From Bartonella vinsonii subsp. berkhoffii ATCC 51672 (GTDB lineage Bacteria > Pseudomonadota > Alphaproteobacteria > Rhizobiales > Rhizobiaceae), in contig NZ_CADEAK010000012.1 in NCBI RefSeq assembly GCF_902825225.1, positions 1-44,072 on the forward strand: DNA of 44,072 nt. The letters are read 5' to 3'. The position numbers were made by a program, and so were the translations under genes. Numbering within the stretch: position 1 is the first letter of the stretch; each line of letters begins with the position of its first letter. Shown here piece by piece: positions 18,050 to 27,470 of the stretch. The notes beneath the pieces are model-generated. The model did not search any database and was not told where the DNA came from. It saw nothing but the letters and a program-made list of their open reading frames with translations.

Positions 18050-18814
18050 ATGAAGATAATTGTCGCTGTCAAACGTGTGGTTGATTATAATATCAAAATA
18101 CACGTCAAACCTGATAGCACAGGTGTTGATTTGTCTCACGTAAAAATGTCTATGAACCCTTTTGACGAAATAGCCGTGGAAGAAGCAATTCGCCAAAAAG
18201 AATCCGGCAAAATTTCCGAAGTTGTTCTCGTTTCAATTGGGCCAGAAGCAGCACAAAAAACTTTGAGAACAGGACTCGCAATGGGTGCTGATCGTGGCAT
18301 CCTTGTAACAACGGAAAAAACACTTGAATCCTTAGCAATTGCTAAGATTCTTAAAGCTATTGTTCATGAAGAAAAACCAGATATGGTCTTTTTGGGAAAA
18401 CAAGCCATTGATGATGATAACAACCAAACCGGACAAATGTTAGCAGCTCTTCTTGGCTGGGGACAAGCAACTTTTGCATCACATTTCAACATAGAAAATG
18501 GACATGCAACAGTTACCCGCGAAGTAGATAACGGTACTCAAACCATTCGCCTCCCCCTTCCTATAGTGATGACAGCTGATCTACGCTTAAACGAACCGCG
18601 TTATACGTCTCTGCCCAACATCATGAAAGCAAAAAAGAAACCCATCGAACAAAAAGCACTTTCTGATCTTGGTATAGAGACACAATCACGCTTAACAACC
18701 TTAAGCGTTGAAGAACCAAAACCCCGTCAACCCGGTGTTAAAATAGCTCATGTAGCAGAACTTGTAAGTGTGCTAAAACAAACAAATTGTATTGAATATA
18801 CGAAAATCAAATGA
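18050..18814 (+). CDS. etfB: Electron transfer flavoprotein beta subunit
   Basis: Beta subunit (254 residues) of the soluble ETF heterodimer, which collects electrons from acyl-CoA and other flavin dehydrogenases. The N-terminus [19 protein letters not shown] is the family's first strand and AMP-binding region. The recognition segment appears at [13 protein letters not shown], and the signature region [27 protein letters not shown] carries the conserved VxxG-P-V-T-D/LRLNxPR pattern. AGAGGA lies six bases before the ATG. It is first of a three-gene operon with etfA (34 bases on) and the quinone oxidoreductase. Confidence 0.95.
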   Translation: MKIIVAVKRVVDYNIKIHVKPDSTGVDLSHVKMSMNPFDEIAVEEAIRQKESGKISEVVLVSIGPEAAQKTLRTGLAMGADRGILVTTEKTLESLAIAKILKAIVHEEKPDMVFLGKQAIDDDNNQTGQMLAALLGWGQATFASHFNIENGHATVTREVDNGTQTIRLPLPIVMTADLRLNEPRYTSLPNIMKAKKKPIEQKALSDLGIETQSRLTTLSVEEPKPRQPGVKIAHVAELVSVLKQTNCIEYTKIK

Positions 18815-18848
18815 TTAAAAGCAACACTGCATAAAAAGGTAAAAAGGT

Positions 18849-19772
18849 ATGGCAATTCTTTTATTGGCCGAACAGAATACAGAACAAACCGCAAAAGCAC
18901 TTACCGCCGCTCACGCAATCAATAACGAAATTGATATTTTGGTTTGTGGAAAAAACGTCCAAGCAATCGCCGAAAGCCATGCGAAACTCACTGGTGTGCG
19001 GCAAGTACTTATCGCGGAGGCTGATTATTTAGCCCATCAACTAGCTGAACCTACAGCAGATACAATTGTCAAATTAGCAAAAGATTATGATGTGATCATG
19101 GCTGCCTCTACCAGTATCGGCAAAAATGTAATGCCCCGTGTAGCTGCTCTTCTTGATCTTATGCAAATTTCAGACATTATCGCAGTTCTTGCGCCGGATA
19201 CCTTTAAACGACCCATTTATGCAGGAAACGCTCTCGAAACTGTACGCACCAATGATCCCCAAAAAGTTATAACAGTTCGTACCGCCGCTTTCACACCAAC
19301 CGCTTCTCACAATGATAATTCTGCTCCCATTCAGACAATAACACCAGCGCCCAATCCCAATCTTTCTTCTTTTGTGAAAGCAGAAACCAACAAAAGCAAT
19401 CGCCCTGATCTTACTTCAGCACGTGTTATTATATCAGGCGGGCGCGGTCTTGGTTCACAAGAGCAATTTATGGCTCTTCTTCTTCCCCTTGCAAACAAAC
19501 TAGAAGCGGCTCTGGGTGCCAGCCGCGCAGCCGTTGATGCTGGCTATGCCCCCAATGATTGGCAAATTGGACAAACAGGAAAAATCGTTGCCCCTGAACT
19601 TTATATCGCTGTTGGCATTTCCGGTGCAATCCAGCATTTAGCCGGTATCATGGACGCACAAATTATCGTAGCGATTAATAAAGATGCAGAAGCCCCCATC
19701 ATGCAAATTGCTGACTATGCCCTTGTAGGCGATCTTCACCATATTATTCCTGAACTGGAGAAAGCTTTATAA
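18849..19772 (+). CDS. etfA: Electron transfer flavoprotein alpha subunit
   Basis: Alpha subunit (307 residues), which holds most of the FAD site of ETF. The C-terminal FAD-binding domain is clear: RVIISGGRGLGSQEQF at about residues 191-206, then GASRAAVDAGYAPNDWQIGQ, TGKIVAPELYIAVGISGAIQ and INKDAEAPIMQIADYALVGDL, all canonical. The N-terminal domain is a Rossmann-like half resembling EtfB. AAGG precedes the ATG. The gene ends three bases before the next start. Confidence 0.95.
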   Translation: MAILLLAEQNTEQTAKALTAAHAINNEIDILVCGKNVQAIAESHAKLTGVRQVLIAEADYLAHQLAEPTADTIVKLAKDYDVIMAASTSIGKNVMPRVAALLDLMQISDIIAVLAPDTFKRPIYAGNALETVRTNDPQKVITVRTAAFTPTASHNDNSAPIQTITPAPNPNLSSFVKAETNKSNRPDLTSARVIISGGRGLGSQEQFMALLLPLANKLEAALGASRAAVDAGYAPNDWQIGQTGKIVAPELYIAVGISGAIQHLAGIMDAQIIVAINKDAEAPIMQIADYALVGDLHHIIPELEKAL

Positions 19773-19775
19773 GCC

Positions 19776-21437
19776 ATGAATCCAGCTTTGCATCAGCAAC
19801 GTGAAAGTATGGAATTTGACATCGTCATTGTCGGAGCGGGACCCGCAGGACTTTCCGCAGCGATTCGTCTCAAACAGATTCATCCCGAACTTTCTGTCAC
19901 AATCGTTGAAAAAGGGACGGAAGTTGGTGCACACATTCTATCAGGGGCAGTTGTTGACCCCATTGGCATTGATACACTCTTGCCAGAATGGAGAAATGAA
20001 CAGGATCATCCCTTCAAAACCCCTGTCACCAGTGATCAATTTTTTTTTCTAAAGCCAAAACACGCCACACTCTTTCCCAATATTTTTCACCCCAAAATCT
20101 TATCCAATGACGGATGTTATATCGTTTCGCTCGGTGATGTTTGCCGTTGGCTCAGCAAAAAAGCCGAAGCGCTTGGCGTAGAAATCTATCCTGGTTTTGC
20201 CATCTCAGAGACCATCCAAAACGAGAAAGGAGCCATCATCGGTGTTCTTACAGGTGATATGGGCGTTAACAAAGATGGAACTCTTGGGAAAAATTATATG
20301 CCCGGTACGGCTTTATTGGCAAAATATATTCTCATCGCAGAAGGCGCACGGGGATCCATTGCCAAACAACTGATACAGAAATTTGATCTTAGCAAAAACC
20401 GTGAACCACAAAAATTTGGTCTCGGGTTTAAAGAGCTCTGGGAAGTTGATCCCCAAAAACATAAATCTGGTTTAGTTCAACATTTCACGGGATGGCCCTT
20501 AGACGATAATACCGGCGGTGGAGGCTTTCTTTATCATCAGGAAAACAATTTAATTTCTGTAGGCTTTGTTGTCCATTTAGATTATAAAAATCCTTATCTC
20601 TCTCCCTTTGAAGAATTTCAACGTTTTAAAACACATCCCAAACTCTATGAAATCTTCAAAGGAGCAAAACGCCTTTCCTATGGTGCACGTGTTATTAGCG
20701 AAGGAGGATGGCAATCTGTACCAAAACTGACCTTTCCGGGAGGCGTACTTATTGGCTGTTCTGCCGGTTTTGTCAATGTTCCTCGTATCAAAGGCTCACA
20801 TAACGCTATCTTATCTGGCATATTAGCAGCCGAGAAGATTGCTATAGCTCTTGCGCAAGGCCGTGCCCATGATGAAGTCAAAGAAATCGAAGAACATTGG
20901 CGAAAAGGCCCCATTGGCAAAGATCTTTATAAAGTACGCAATGCCAAACCACTTTGGGCAAAATATGGTACAAAATACGGAATTAAACTTGCCGGCTTTG
21001 ATATGTGGTGGCAACAGCTTTTTGGCTTTTCTTTATTTAAAACACTCTCCCATGGAAAAGCAGACTATGCATGTCTTGAACCAGCAGAAAAATTTAAACC
21101 CATTGCTTATCCAAAACCCGATAGTATCGTCACCTTTGATCACCTTTCCAGTGTTGCACTTTCCAATACACACCATGAGGAAAATCAACCATGTCATTTA
21201 AAAATATCTTCATTAGAAAAACAAAAAGACTCTGAATATGCAATTTATGCAGGCCCTTCCACCCGCTATTGTCCAGCTGCTGTCTATGAATGGCTAAACC
21301 ATCATGATCAAACAACTTATGTTATCAACGCTTCAAACTGTATACACTGTAAAACGTGTGATATCAAAGATCCCAACCAAAATATTCATTGGACCTGTCC
21401 ACAAGGCAGTGAGGGTCCCTTATATCTAAACATGTAA
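19776..21437 (+). CDS. Electron transfer flavoprotein-ubiquinone oxidoreductase
   Basis: Membrane-associated flavoprotein (553 residues) that takes electrons from reduced ETF and passes them to ubiquinone. FAD-binding VGAGPAGLSAAIRLKQ lies near residues 19-34, followed by EKGTEVGAHILSGAVVDP. The central part contains the quinone-associated region around GWPLDDNTGGGGFLYH and the second FAD contact GCSAGFVNVPRIKGSHNA. The last 60 residues hold the [4Fe-4S] ligands (CPAAVYEW, NCIHCKTCDI, WTCPQG). Start at MNPALHQQ, three bases after the etfA stop; an in-frame ATG at 19809 (MEFDIV) is possible. With etfBA it links flavin dehydrogenases to the respiratory chain. Confidence 0.95.
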   Translation: MNPALHQQRESMEFDIVIVGAGPAGLSAAIRLKQIHPELSVTIVEKGTEVGAHILSGAVVDPIGIDTLLPEWRNEQDHPFKTPVTSDQFFFLKPKHATLFPNIFHPKILSNDGCYIVSLGDVCRWLSKKAEALGVEIYPGFAISETIQNEKGAIIGVLTGDMGVNKDGTLGKNYMPGTALLAKYILIAEGARGSIAKQLIQKFDLSKNREPQKFGLGFKELWEVDPQKHKSGLVQHFTGWPLDDNTGGGGFLYHQENNLISVGFVVHLDYKNPYLSPFEEFQRFKTHPKLYEIFKGAKRLSYGARVISEGGWQSVPKLTFPGGVLIGCSAGFVNVPRIKGSHNAILSGILAAEKIAIALAQGRAHDEVKEIEEHWRKGPIGKDLYKVRNAKPLWAKYGTKYGIKLAGFDMWWQQLFGFSLFKTLSHGKADYACLEPAEKFKPIAYPKPDSIVTFDHLSSVALSNTHHEENQPCHLKISSLEKQKDSEYAIYAGPSTRYCPAAVYEWLNHHDQTTYVINASNCIHCKTCDIKDPNQNIHWTCPQGSEGPLYLNM

Positions 21438-22350
21438 CCATTGTTCAATCCACAAAAATGAGAGTGTACAAAACGCAATCAATAAGAGTGTTTCTCTTCC
21501 AAGACCGAACCTCTTTTAAAATCTTCAATGCATGCGTTCTTTCACGCTATAAGACATATTCTCTTATTACTCCCGCAACAAAATACTCTCAACAACCACA
21601 TGATTTTTATCAAAAGAATCTATAATATGCTGTTCTTAAAGACTTTTTATTTATCAAAAACAAAATAATAATGAAGATATTTTCACTATTCTGTTATAAG
21701 ATACAAAACAACGCCCCTCCTCCCTATTCCTTTTTCATGCAGTTTTACGTCCTTCAAAACATCCTCAGAAATCTCTTTTAAATGAGAATTGCCCAACACC
21801 TCACGCTTTTACTTCTCATTCTTTCTCTCATGAAAAACAGCATGCCAACATTACATTGCTTGTTCACAAACGCACTAAAGACACCTGAGATCTTTCCGCC
21901 CTTCTCTTGTCCATAAAAAATATCATGCAAGATACATGAGGAACACCTCATCTCTTACATTTATGAAATGTACAAACCAACGCACCCATTTGGTTTGTAC
22001 ACTTAAAATGTTGTATCTATTCTTATAAGATAATCGATTGATAAGAAGCATATTTTATTCCTTCTTAAACATTTTTATCGATATGTGGATGCCTCTCATG
22101 AAGCACAAATCAATATTTTTTATTCTATGACAAGAAGGATTAAAATGAAAAAGGCTTGTTATCTTCAGTGTTCTTATTCAAACCGTAAACGATGTGTTCT
22201 TTTTATAAATCAACTTATAACTGTAGAATAAATCCTGAAGATGAATCTGTTTGCTCTTAAAATATCTATAACAGACAATTTGTGAGAGTAACTCTTAACA
22301 AATACAGCAATCTTTCTCTCATTGAGATCAAAAAATACGAATCCAACATT
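21438..22350. other. Spacer after the etf operon; one long palindrome, otherwise empty
   Basis: About 910 AT-rich bases. A 12-bp inverted repeat (21969-22001) is listed separately. A 28-codon frame at 22145-22231 (MKKACYLQCSYSNRKRC) has AAGGA seven bases ahead of its ATG but nothing else to support it. No larger coding signal was seen. Confidence 0.45.
21969..22001. repeat. 12-bp perfect inverted repeat with 9-base loop
   Basis: TGTACAAACCAA (21969-21980) and TTGGTTTGTACA (21990-22001) pair perfectly around CGCACCCAT. It lies over 500 bases after the ETF oxidoreductase stop and about 350 bases beyond the 3' end of the next leftward gene. It has no T-run on either strand, so its role is unclear. 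Confidence 0.6.
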
Positions 22351-23142
22351 TTAATGAGAGAACGAAGCATTCATTTTTTGCAAAGTGGTCTCAAGAGCTG
22401 TTATTAAGGCGTCCTTTCCCCCTTGGCGAGAAAAACAGTTCGATAAAAATTCATTTGTTCCACCTTTTGTTGAAAACTCTTTTTCAAGCAATGCAAAATC
22501 AAGAGAGGATGGACCATCCGTTGTTGTAATTCTACGCATTTCATCAGTAAGATTCCCAAACATCATCGCAAGAAAATCCGCTGCTTGCTGCTTCTTTATC
22601 CCCTGTGTTACAAACCATTGATGTGCTGTTTCTATAAAATTAAAATAAACCCCCATAAGTGAGCCAGCCATCATAAAAAGATTAAACTGCTTTTCTGCTT
22701 CTAACACTAACGTACCCCCCAACGCATCAAATAAACAACGTAAAAAGGGATGATCAGGATAAATTGGCGTCAAATTTTTACATTCTGCCACAAAAGGAAG
22801 CGGAACAGCACGATAAACCTTATGATTAATCCACTCTTCAACTTCTGCTGCTTTTGCCATAGCAAGTACAGAAACAACAAGATGTTTGGGATGAAAGCGA
22901 AGAGAACTTAAAACTTCTTTAGCAACTTGGTTAGGCAAACAAAGAAAAACACAATCACTCACATCCAGCAACGTTTGATTATTTTCAGCAATGATAACCT
23001 TATCATACTTGTGCGAAAGATACTCTGCACTTTGTGCGTTACGTGGTGAAATGATAAGAGAAGGAATATCAAAAGCACTTTTCATTAAGCCATCAATCAT
23101 TGAAGAGCTAATTTTACCTGTTCCCAAAAAGCCAATTTTCAT
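22351..23142 (-). CDS. Pyrroline-5-carboxylate reductase-like oxidoreductase
   Basis: A 263-residue member of the ProC family, which reduces pyrroline-5-carboxylate to proline with NAD(P)H. The N-terminal dinucleotide-binding motif IGFLGTGKISSSMIDGL and the VFLCLPNQVAKEVL strand are clear. The C-terminal dimerisation domain has the helix GSLMGVYFNFIETAHQWFVTQGI, and a shortened KGGTNE element stands where classical enzymes have SPGGTT. That weakened substrate loop means true proline synthesis is likely but not assured. AAGGAG lies six bases before the ATG. Confidence 0.75.
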   Translation of the reverse strand: MKIGFLGTGKISSSMIDGLMKSAFDIPSLIISPRNAQSAEYLSHKYDKVIIAENNQTLLDVSDCVFLCLPNQVAKEVLSSLRFHPKHLVVSVLAMAKAAEVEEWINHKVYRAVPLPFVAECKNLTPIYPDHPFLRCLFDALGGTLVLEAEKQFNLFMMAGSLMGVYFNFIETAHQWFVTQGIKKQQAADFLAMMFGNLTDEMRRITTTDGPSSLDFALLEKEFSTKGGTNEFLSNCFSRQGGKDALITALETTLQKMNASFSH

Positions 23143-23214
23143 TTCTACTCCTTATCTCTTTTATCATTTCATTCTAAAGGAAACTTCAACCAAAAACACA
23201 TACATTTTAACGCA

Positions 23215-23460
23215 TTAACTCACATAAATAGTAATTGAAGAAGCAACACATAACATAGCAAGAATAATCAATCCCAAATAGACTTTAGGTTTATCAAAAA
23301 GAACCGCAAAAGCAGAAAACCAACCAATGATAGCAGCCGCTAGCGCAAACAAAAAACCTGGTTTGTTCATAAGAACAATATGCATTGCCATCAAACCACC
23401 AATAATTAGCGCTCCCAAAACAATCAACAAACCCGTTGCAAATTTTTCATAATCGTCCAT
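23215..23460 (-). CDS. Small integral membrane protein, unrecognised
   Basis: An 81-residue protein with three hydrophobic segments (about 9-31, 34-53 and 59-79) separated by short polar turns (NKPG, DKPK). GGAG lies five bases before the ATG. It sits between the P5C-reductase-like gene and yraN on the same strand. I do not recognise the family; the even spacing of helices suggests a real small inner-membrane protein. Confidence 0.6.
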   Translation of the reverse strand: MDDYEKFATGLLIVLGALIIGGLMAMHIVLMNKPGFLFALAAAIIGWFSAFAVLFDKPKVYLGLIILAMLCVASSITIYVS

Positions 23461-23567
23461 ATTTCGCTCCTCATAACGCTCAAATTGTGACGCACTGTTT
23501 CCTACCCCATCTGTCTATAAAAACAAAATGTTTTCCATCTACCATGGTTAAAATGATGTAGGAACTC

Positions 23568-23948
23568 TTATTTATCAGAGGTAAAAAAAGCAGGAATATG
23601 CTGGGGCCAACGCCACGGCAAAATTGCAATGAGGTCAAAGCGTACACATAAAAGAGCATGATCTTTTTGTCGTGCAAGCCAAATATCGGCTGCTGCCTCA
23701 ATACGCCTTTCATTCATCCGAGAAACCGCAGCCATTGCTTCTGCCAAGGTTGAACGTGCTTTAACCTCCACGATTAAAACAAGATTTCCACGCCGTGCAA
23801 TTAAATCAATTTCACCACACTTTGTTTTAAAACGGATTTCAGCAATATGAAATCCTTTAAGTCGCAACCACCAAGCAGCCCATTTTTCGGCACGAATACC
23901 TCGATAAAAAGACTTTTGCCTGCACTCTTTTTGCATAAACTTATGCAT
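23568..23948 (-). CDS. yraN: YraN/UPF0102 family nuclease-fold protein
   Basis: A 126-residue protein of the UPF0102 family, whose core is a restriction-endonuclease-like fold. The diagnostic residues are present: [20 protein letters not shown], then [16 protein letters not shown] with the conserved E-D pair, then [12 protein letters not shown] with the E-K motif. The role is unproven, and the fold is compatible with nuclease activity. It lies 11 bases after rsmI, a pairing common in bacteria. An ATG four codons in (MQKECRQ) is an alternative start. Confidence 0.88.
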   Translation of the reverse strand: MHKFMQKECRQKSFYRGIRAEKWAAWWLRLKGFHIAEIRFKTKCGEIDLIARRGNLVLIVEVKARSTLAEAMAAVSRMNERRIEAAADIWLARQKDHALLCVRFDLIAILPWRWPQHIPAFFTSDK

Positions 23949-23959
23949 CCTTTAAAGTT

Positions 23960-24847
23960 TTAGGCACCCTTCAAAAAATTCAACCGCTGAAAAAGTTCTT
24001 GTTTTTTTAAGCCCGTTTTCTTAGCTGCTAAAGCAGCAGCTTGGGCTGCAGAATGTGTACGTGCCAATTCTAATAATATTTCATCAATTTCTTGATTGCT
24101 CATCACTTCCAAAGAGGAAAGAGCCTCCCCAACAAGCACAACAATTTCCCCCCGAATATGGTCCTGTTTTCTGTAACTTTCAAACAAATTTCCTAAATTG
24201 GAAACATCAACTGTTTCAAATTTTTTTGTTAATTCCCGACATATTGCAGCAGGACGATCATCTGAAAAAACAGAGACCATATCCTGTAAAGTCTCGACAA
24301 GACGATGGGGTGATTCATAAAAAACCAACGTTGCTGGAATGGCTTTTAATCGTTCCAAGCGCTTTTGACGCTGAACCTTGCGTGCACTTAAAAAACCTGC
24401 AAAGAAAAAACTATCGGTGGGAAGCCCTGTCGTAACAAGAGCAGCTAAAAGAGCCGATGCACCAGGAATCGGAACGATTTTATAACCAACTTTGCGCGCC
24501 TCTTCTACCAATCGAAATCCGGGATCAGAAATAAGCGGTGTTCCCGCATCTGAGATAAGCGCCACGCTTTTACTTTCTGCCAAAGCTGCTAATAATTTCG
24601 GTCCTGCCCTTTGTGCATTATGTTCATGATAAAGAAACAATTTTTTCTGAATACTGTAGCGTTCCAAGAGAACACGTGTCACCCGCGTATCCTCACAAGC
24701 TAAAATATCAACACCTGCTAGCACTTGCAAAGCACGAAGAGTAATATCTTCAAGATTTCCAATAGGTGTTGACACGAGATAAAGCGCTGGTTCTATAACT
24801 GGTGCACAATAAGTATGAGCACCTATAAAATATGCTTTTTCAGACAT
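23960..24847 (-). CDS. rsmI: 16S rRNA (cytidine-1402-2'-O)-methyltransferase
   Basis: A tetrapyrrole-methylase-fold enzyme of 295 residues that 2'-O-methylates C1402 in the decoding centre of 16S rRNA with S-adenosylmethionine. Visible motifs: LYLVSTPIGNLEDITLRAL at about 22-40, DILACEDTRVTRVLL, LISDAGTPLISDPGFRLV, and VPIPGASALLAALVTTGLP. FVFYESPHR-type sequence (LVFYESPHRLVETL) occurs near the middle. The C-terminal helical tail is also typical. It is followed closely by yraN. Confidence 0.95.
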   Translation of the reverse strand: MSEKAYFIGAHTYCAPVIEPALYLVSTPIGNLEDITLRALQVLAGVDILACEDTRVTRVLLERYSIQKKLFLYHEHNAQRAGPKLLAALAESKSVALISDAGTPLISDPGFRLVEEARKVGYKIVPIPGASALLAALVTTGLPTDSFFFAGFLSARKVQRQKRLERLKAIPATLVFYESPHRLVETLQDMVSVFSDDRPAAICRELTKKFETVDVSNLGNLFESYRKQDHIRGEIVVLVGEALSSLEVMSNQEIDEILLELARTHSAAQAAALAAKKTGLKKQELFQRLNFLKGA

Positions 24848-25508
24848 GCTCTTCTTTCATTATCAAAGAACCTTTCTCCATCAGATTTTACTAAAATCTT
24901 AAACGTGGGAACATCATCCATTTCTGTCATTTTCTTGCCATCACCAAAAGAGCAATGGCTCCAATAAGCACTCGTACCATAACAAGAGAGCTTACTCCAA
25001 TATCGAATTTTCTTAGTGTGATAATGCGTTTGTGATCATCATGATAGCTTCTACTAGTAGAATAAATTCCTCCATCTTACACAAGATGCGCCTCTCTCCT
25101 CCGCAAAACTTTTGCTTGAAATGACGAGCAATTTTCTATCCATTCAGATTTTAGTCTGGTTCCGTTTTTTTAAAAACACAATGTTCCGGATGATCGCATA
25201 AACAGTATTTAAAAATCAGCCTTTTTTACCAATGAAAAAACCATCCCCCAAGCAAATATGACCTGTTTTCTTATAACTTCAGCCTGCACAATTTTTGCAT
25301 CAACAGAAAGCGTTTACATTACCACATCTTATTTTAGAATATTTTCCACGGCTTTCGCAACAACATGATCAACATCCACAATTTGATATTGAAAAATACT
25401 TCCTCGTACCTGAACAAACTCTTTAACCAATTCCTTTCCCTCAGAAAAAAGAGCCCCTTATGTTTTTCTAAATATTGTATCCTTCCCCCTCTTAAGAAAA
25501 ACGTAAAT
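24848..25508. other. Spacer between rsmI and mrp with a short protein-like remnant
   Basis: About 660 bases without an intact gene. On the - strand, 25329-25457 is open for 43 codons in the same frame as mrp, two stops beyond its end. It reads as a plausible protein C-terminus (SEGKELVKEFVQVRG, then DVDHVVAKAVENILK), with no usable start codon. It may be the tail of a lost gene. The rest is AT-rich with stops in all frames. Confidence 0.35.
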
Positions 25509-26603
25509 TTAAAAAAATCTCTTCTTCACTTGATCAACAATCGCACGATAAAGCTTAGCGTGCTCCGCATCAGGTTTAGCAATGAAGATTGGTAGGCCCT
25601 CATCTGAAGAAGACCGTAAAGCTGCATCAAGCGGCACTTCTGCTAAAAAAGGGACTCCTCGGCGTTCCGCTTCTGCACGCGTACCACCATGACCAAAAAT
25701 ATCGTAGCGTTTTTGTGTATCAGGAGCAATGAAATAACTCATATTCTCAATAAGTCCTAAAATAGGAACATCCACCTTCATAAACATTTCTACGGCTTTA
25801 CGTGCATCAACCAAAGCAAGATCCTGCGGAGTAGAAACAATCAAAGCACCCGTCAATGGCACTTGTTGAGCAAGTGTCAATTGTGCATCCCCTGTTCCCG
25901 GTGGCATATCAACCACCAAAACATCAAGAGATCCCCATAAAACATCTCTTAGCAATTGTGTCACAGCCGCCATAACCATGGGACCACGCCAGACCACCGG
26001 CTTTTCTTCCTCAACCAAAAACCCCATCGACATCAATTTAAGACCGAATTTTTCAAGAGGTTGAAGTTTTTTCCCTTCGATATGTCGTGGTTTTTGGTTA
26101 ACAAGCCCTGTCAAACGCGGCAAAGAGGGACCATAGATATCTGCATCCATCAACCCCGTTTTGAAACCAGAATCTTGTAAAGCAAGAGCGATATTGATTG
26201 CCATTGTAGATTTGCCAACCCCCCCCTTTCCAGAAGCAACAGCAATCACATGCCGAACACCTTCTATTGGCATTTTTACAGGCAATGCATGTGTTCTGCG
26301 TTTTGGCGCAAAAAAAACTGTCTCTCTCTGCACCGGAGAAGATACCGTTGGTTTTTTTTCTGCCGTAAGAGTGACAACAACAGATTCGACCCCCTCCATA
26401 ACACACACCACTTCTTCAGCAGCACGACGCAACGGCTCCCATTCTTGCACACGCCCATCTGGAACTGTAATGGAGAAGAAAACTTTTCCCTGAGCAATCA
26501 ATATTTCTGAAAGAAGCCCCAAGGAGACAATATCACTTTCAAAATCCGGTCCTTTGATTTTATGTAACGCGTTGCGAATAGTCTCACTTGTGATAGGACT
26601 CAT
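25509..26603 (-). CDS. mrp: Mrp/NBP35-type P-loop ATPase (Fe-S cluster carrier family)
   Basis: A 364-residue MinD-like ATPase; the family carries or assembles iron-sulfur clusters in the cytoplasm. An N-terminal DUF59/MIP18-like domain (about 1-85, with KGPDFESDIVSLGLLSEI) leads to the deviant Walker A ASGKGGVGKSTMAINIALAL near residue 107. GLMDADIYGPSLPRL, VDMPPGTGDAQLTLAQ and ENMSYFIAPDTQKRYDIFG follow. Where many Mrp/ApbC proteins have a CPxC pair after SYF, this one has APDTQ, so it lacks those cluster-binding cysteines. AGGAAAG precedes the ATG. Confidence 0.9.
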   Translation of the reverse strand: MSPITSETIRNALHKIKGPDFESDIVSLGLLSEILIAQGKVFFSITVPDGRVQEWEPLRRAAEEVVCVMEGVESVVVTLTAEKKPTVSSPVQRETVFFAPKRRTHALPVKMPIEGVRHVIAVASGKGGVGKSTMAINIALALQDSGFKTGLMDADIYGPSLPRLTGLVNQKPRHIEGKKLQPLEKFGLKLMSMGFLVEEEKPVVWRGPMVMAAVTQLLRDVLWGSLDVLVVDMPPGTGDAQLTLAQQVPLTGALIVSTPQDLALVDARKAVEMFMKVDVPILGLIENMSYFIAPDTQKRYDIFGHGGTRAEAERRGVPFLAEVPLDAALRSSSDEGLPIFIAKPDAEHAKLYRAIVDQVKKRFF

Positions 26604-27205
26604 ACTCTTTCCTCTCTATATAAATTTCAGACAATAGAACAATAAGGACGAACAACACTTCAACTTCATCATCTGAAACTTCTCACTTTATGAGAATGAC
26701 CATATGTAAACCACCTTATACTCTATCTCTTTTAAAACGCTAAACAAAACTCAAATAAAAAACTCGACTATAAAATCCTCTTAAATGATGATTAACATAC
26801 GCTCTCTTTACGAATGTTCTAAAGCCTTTAAGAGACAAAACGCACGCAAACTCTTTATGTACAACAAGCACACCTCATCATTACACAATCACAAATTACG
26901 ATTTTTTCTCCACTTTTTCTATAACGTTGTGAGTATCTACTTGTGTTACAAAAGAAATAATTGTAAAATGCGTTATTGTAATCAGCAATTATTTTCCTTA
27001 ACTTTTTTTAAGTATGACGAATAAAATCACTTCCTTGAAGGATTTTTTTGTATTTTATAAAGAGAGAGAAAAATAATCTGAGATTGACTTTTTTTATGTT
27101 TTTGCCTATGGGTTAGCAATCGTATGATAGGATAAGACTGTTCATCTAGCGCATAGTTTTGCTCATAGAATTTAAGAAGGGCCGCACTCCGCGGTATTTA
27201 AATAA
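26604..27205. other. Spacer between mrp and rpmH with the rpmH promoter region
   Basis: About 600 AT-rich bases separating the divergent mrp and rpmH genes. A candidate promoter for rpmH sits near its right end. A 79-codon + strand frame at 26785-27024 has no family resemblance and no ribosome site. Nothing else was seen. Confidence 0.45.
27084..27112 (+). promoter_or_regulatory. Candidate promoter of rpmH-rnpA
   Basis: TTGACT (27084-27089) and TATGGG (27107-27112) are 17 bases apart. They lie about 95 bases before the rpmH start, with a leader containing GGGCCGCACTCCGCGG. The -35 is good and the -10 is weak. Confidence 0.35.
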
Positions 27206-27340
27206 ATGAAACGTACTTACCAACCATCTAAATTGGTCCGCAAACGCCGCCATGGGTTTCGTGCACGTATGGCGACAACCGGTGGCCGTAAAGTTATCGC
27301 CGCAAGGCGTGCTCGTGGGCGTAAGCGGTTATCCGCTTAA
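27206..27340 (+). CDS. rpmH: 50S ribosomal protein L34
   Basis: A 44-residue highly basic protein, [20 protein letters not shown] and so on, ending [10 protein letters not shown]: the invariant L34 sequence pattern, at normal length. It is part of the large ribosomal subunit near the exit tunnel. It opens the conserved rpmH-rnpA-yidC-engB run. Confidence 0.97.
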   Translation: MKRTYQPSKLVRKRRHGFRARMATTGGRKVIAARRARGRKRLSA

Positions 27341-27427
27341 GCATTTAAATTAACCATTTAAATTTTCACAAGAGTTGAAGAGTGTTTATCATTTCTTCGT
27401 TGTGGGATTTTTATTGTGAACCTCCAG

Positions 27428-27445
27428 TGCCTGCTTTTGCAGGCA
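27428..27445 (+). repeat. Hairpin between rpmH and rnpA
   Basis: TGCCTGC (27428-27434) and GCAGGCA (27439-27445) pair around TTTT in the 130-base gap between the two genes. No T-run follows. It may be an attenuating or RNA-processing structure that sets the very different protein levels needed from L34 and RnpA. Confidence 0.45.
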
Positions 27446-27470
27446 TTAGTAAAATTGCGAAAAGCTTTTT

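Noticed and set aside
22145-22231. A 28-codon frame with a good ribosome site in the spacer after the etf operon.
   Set aside because: Too short to judge; composition is unremarkable and there is no neighbouring gene it could lead into.
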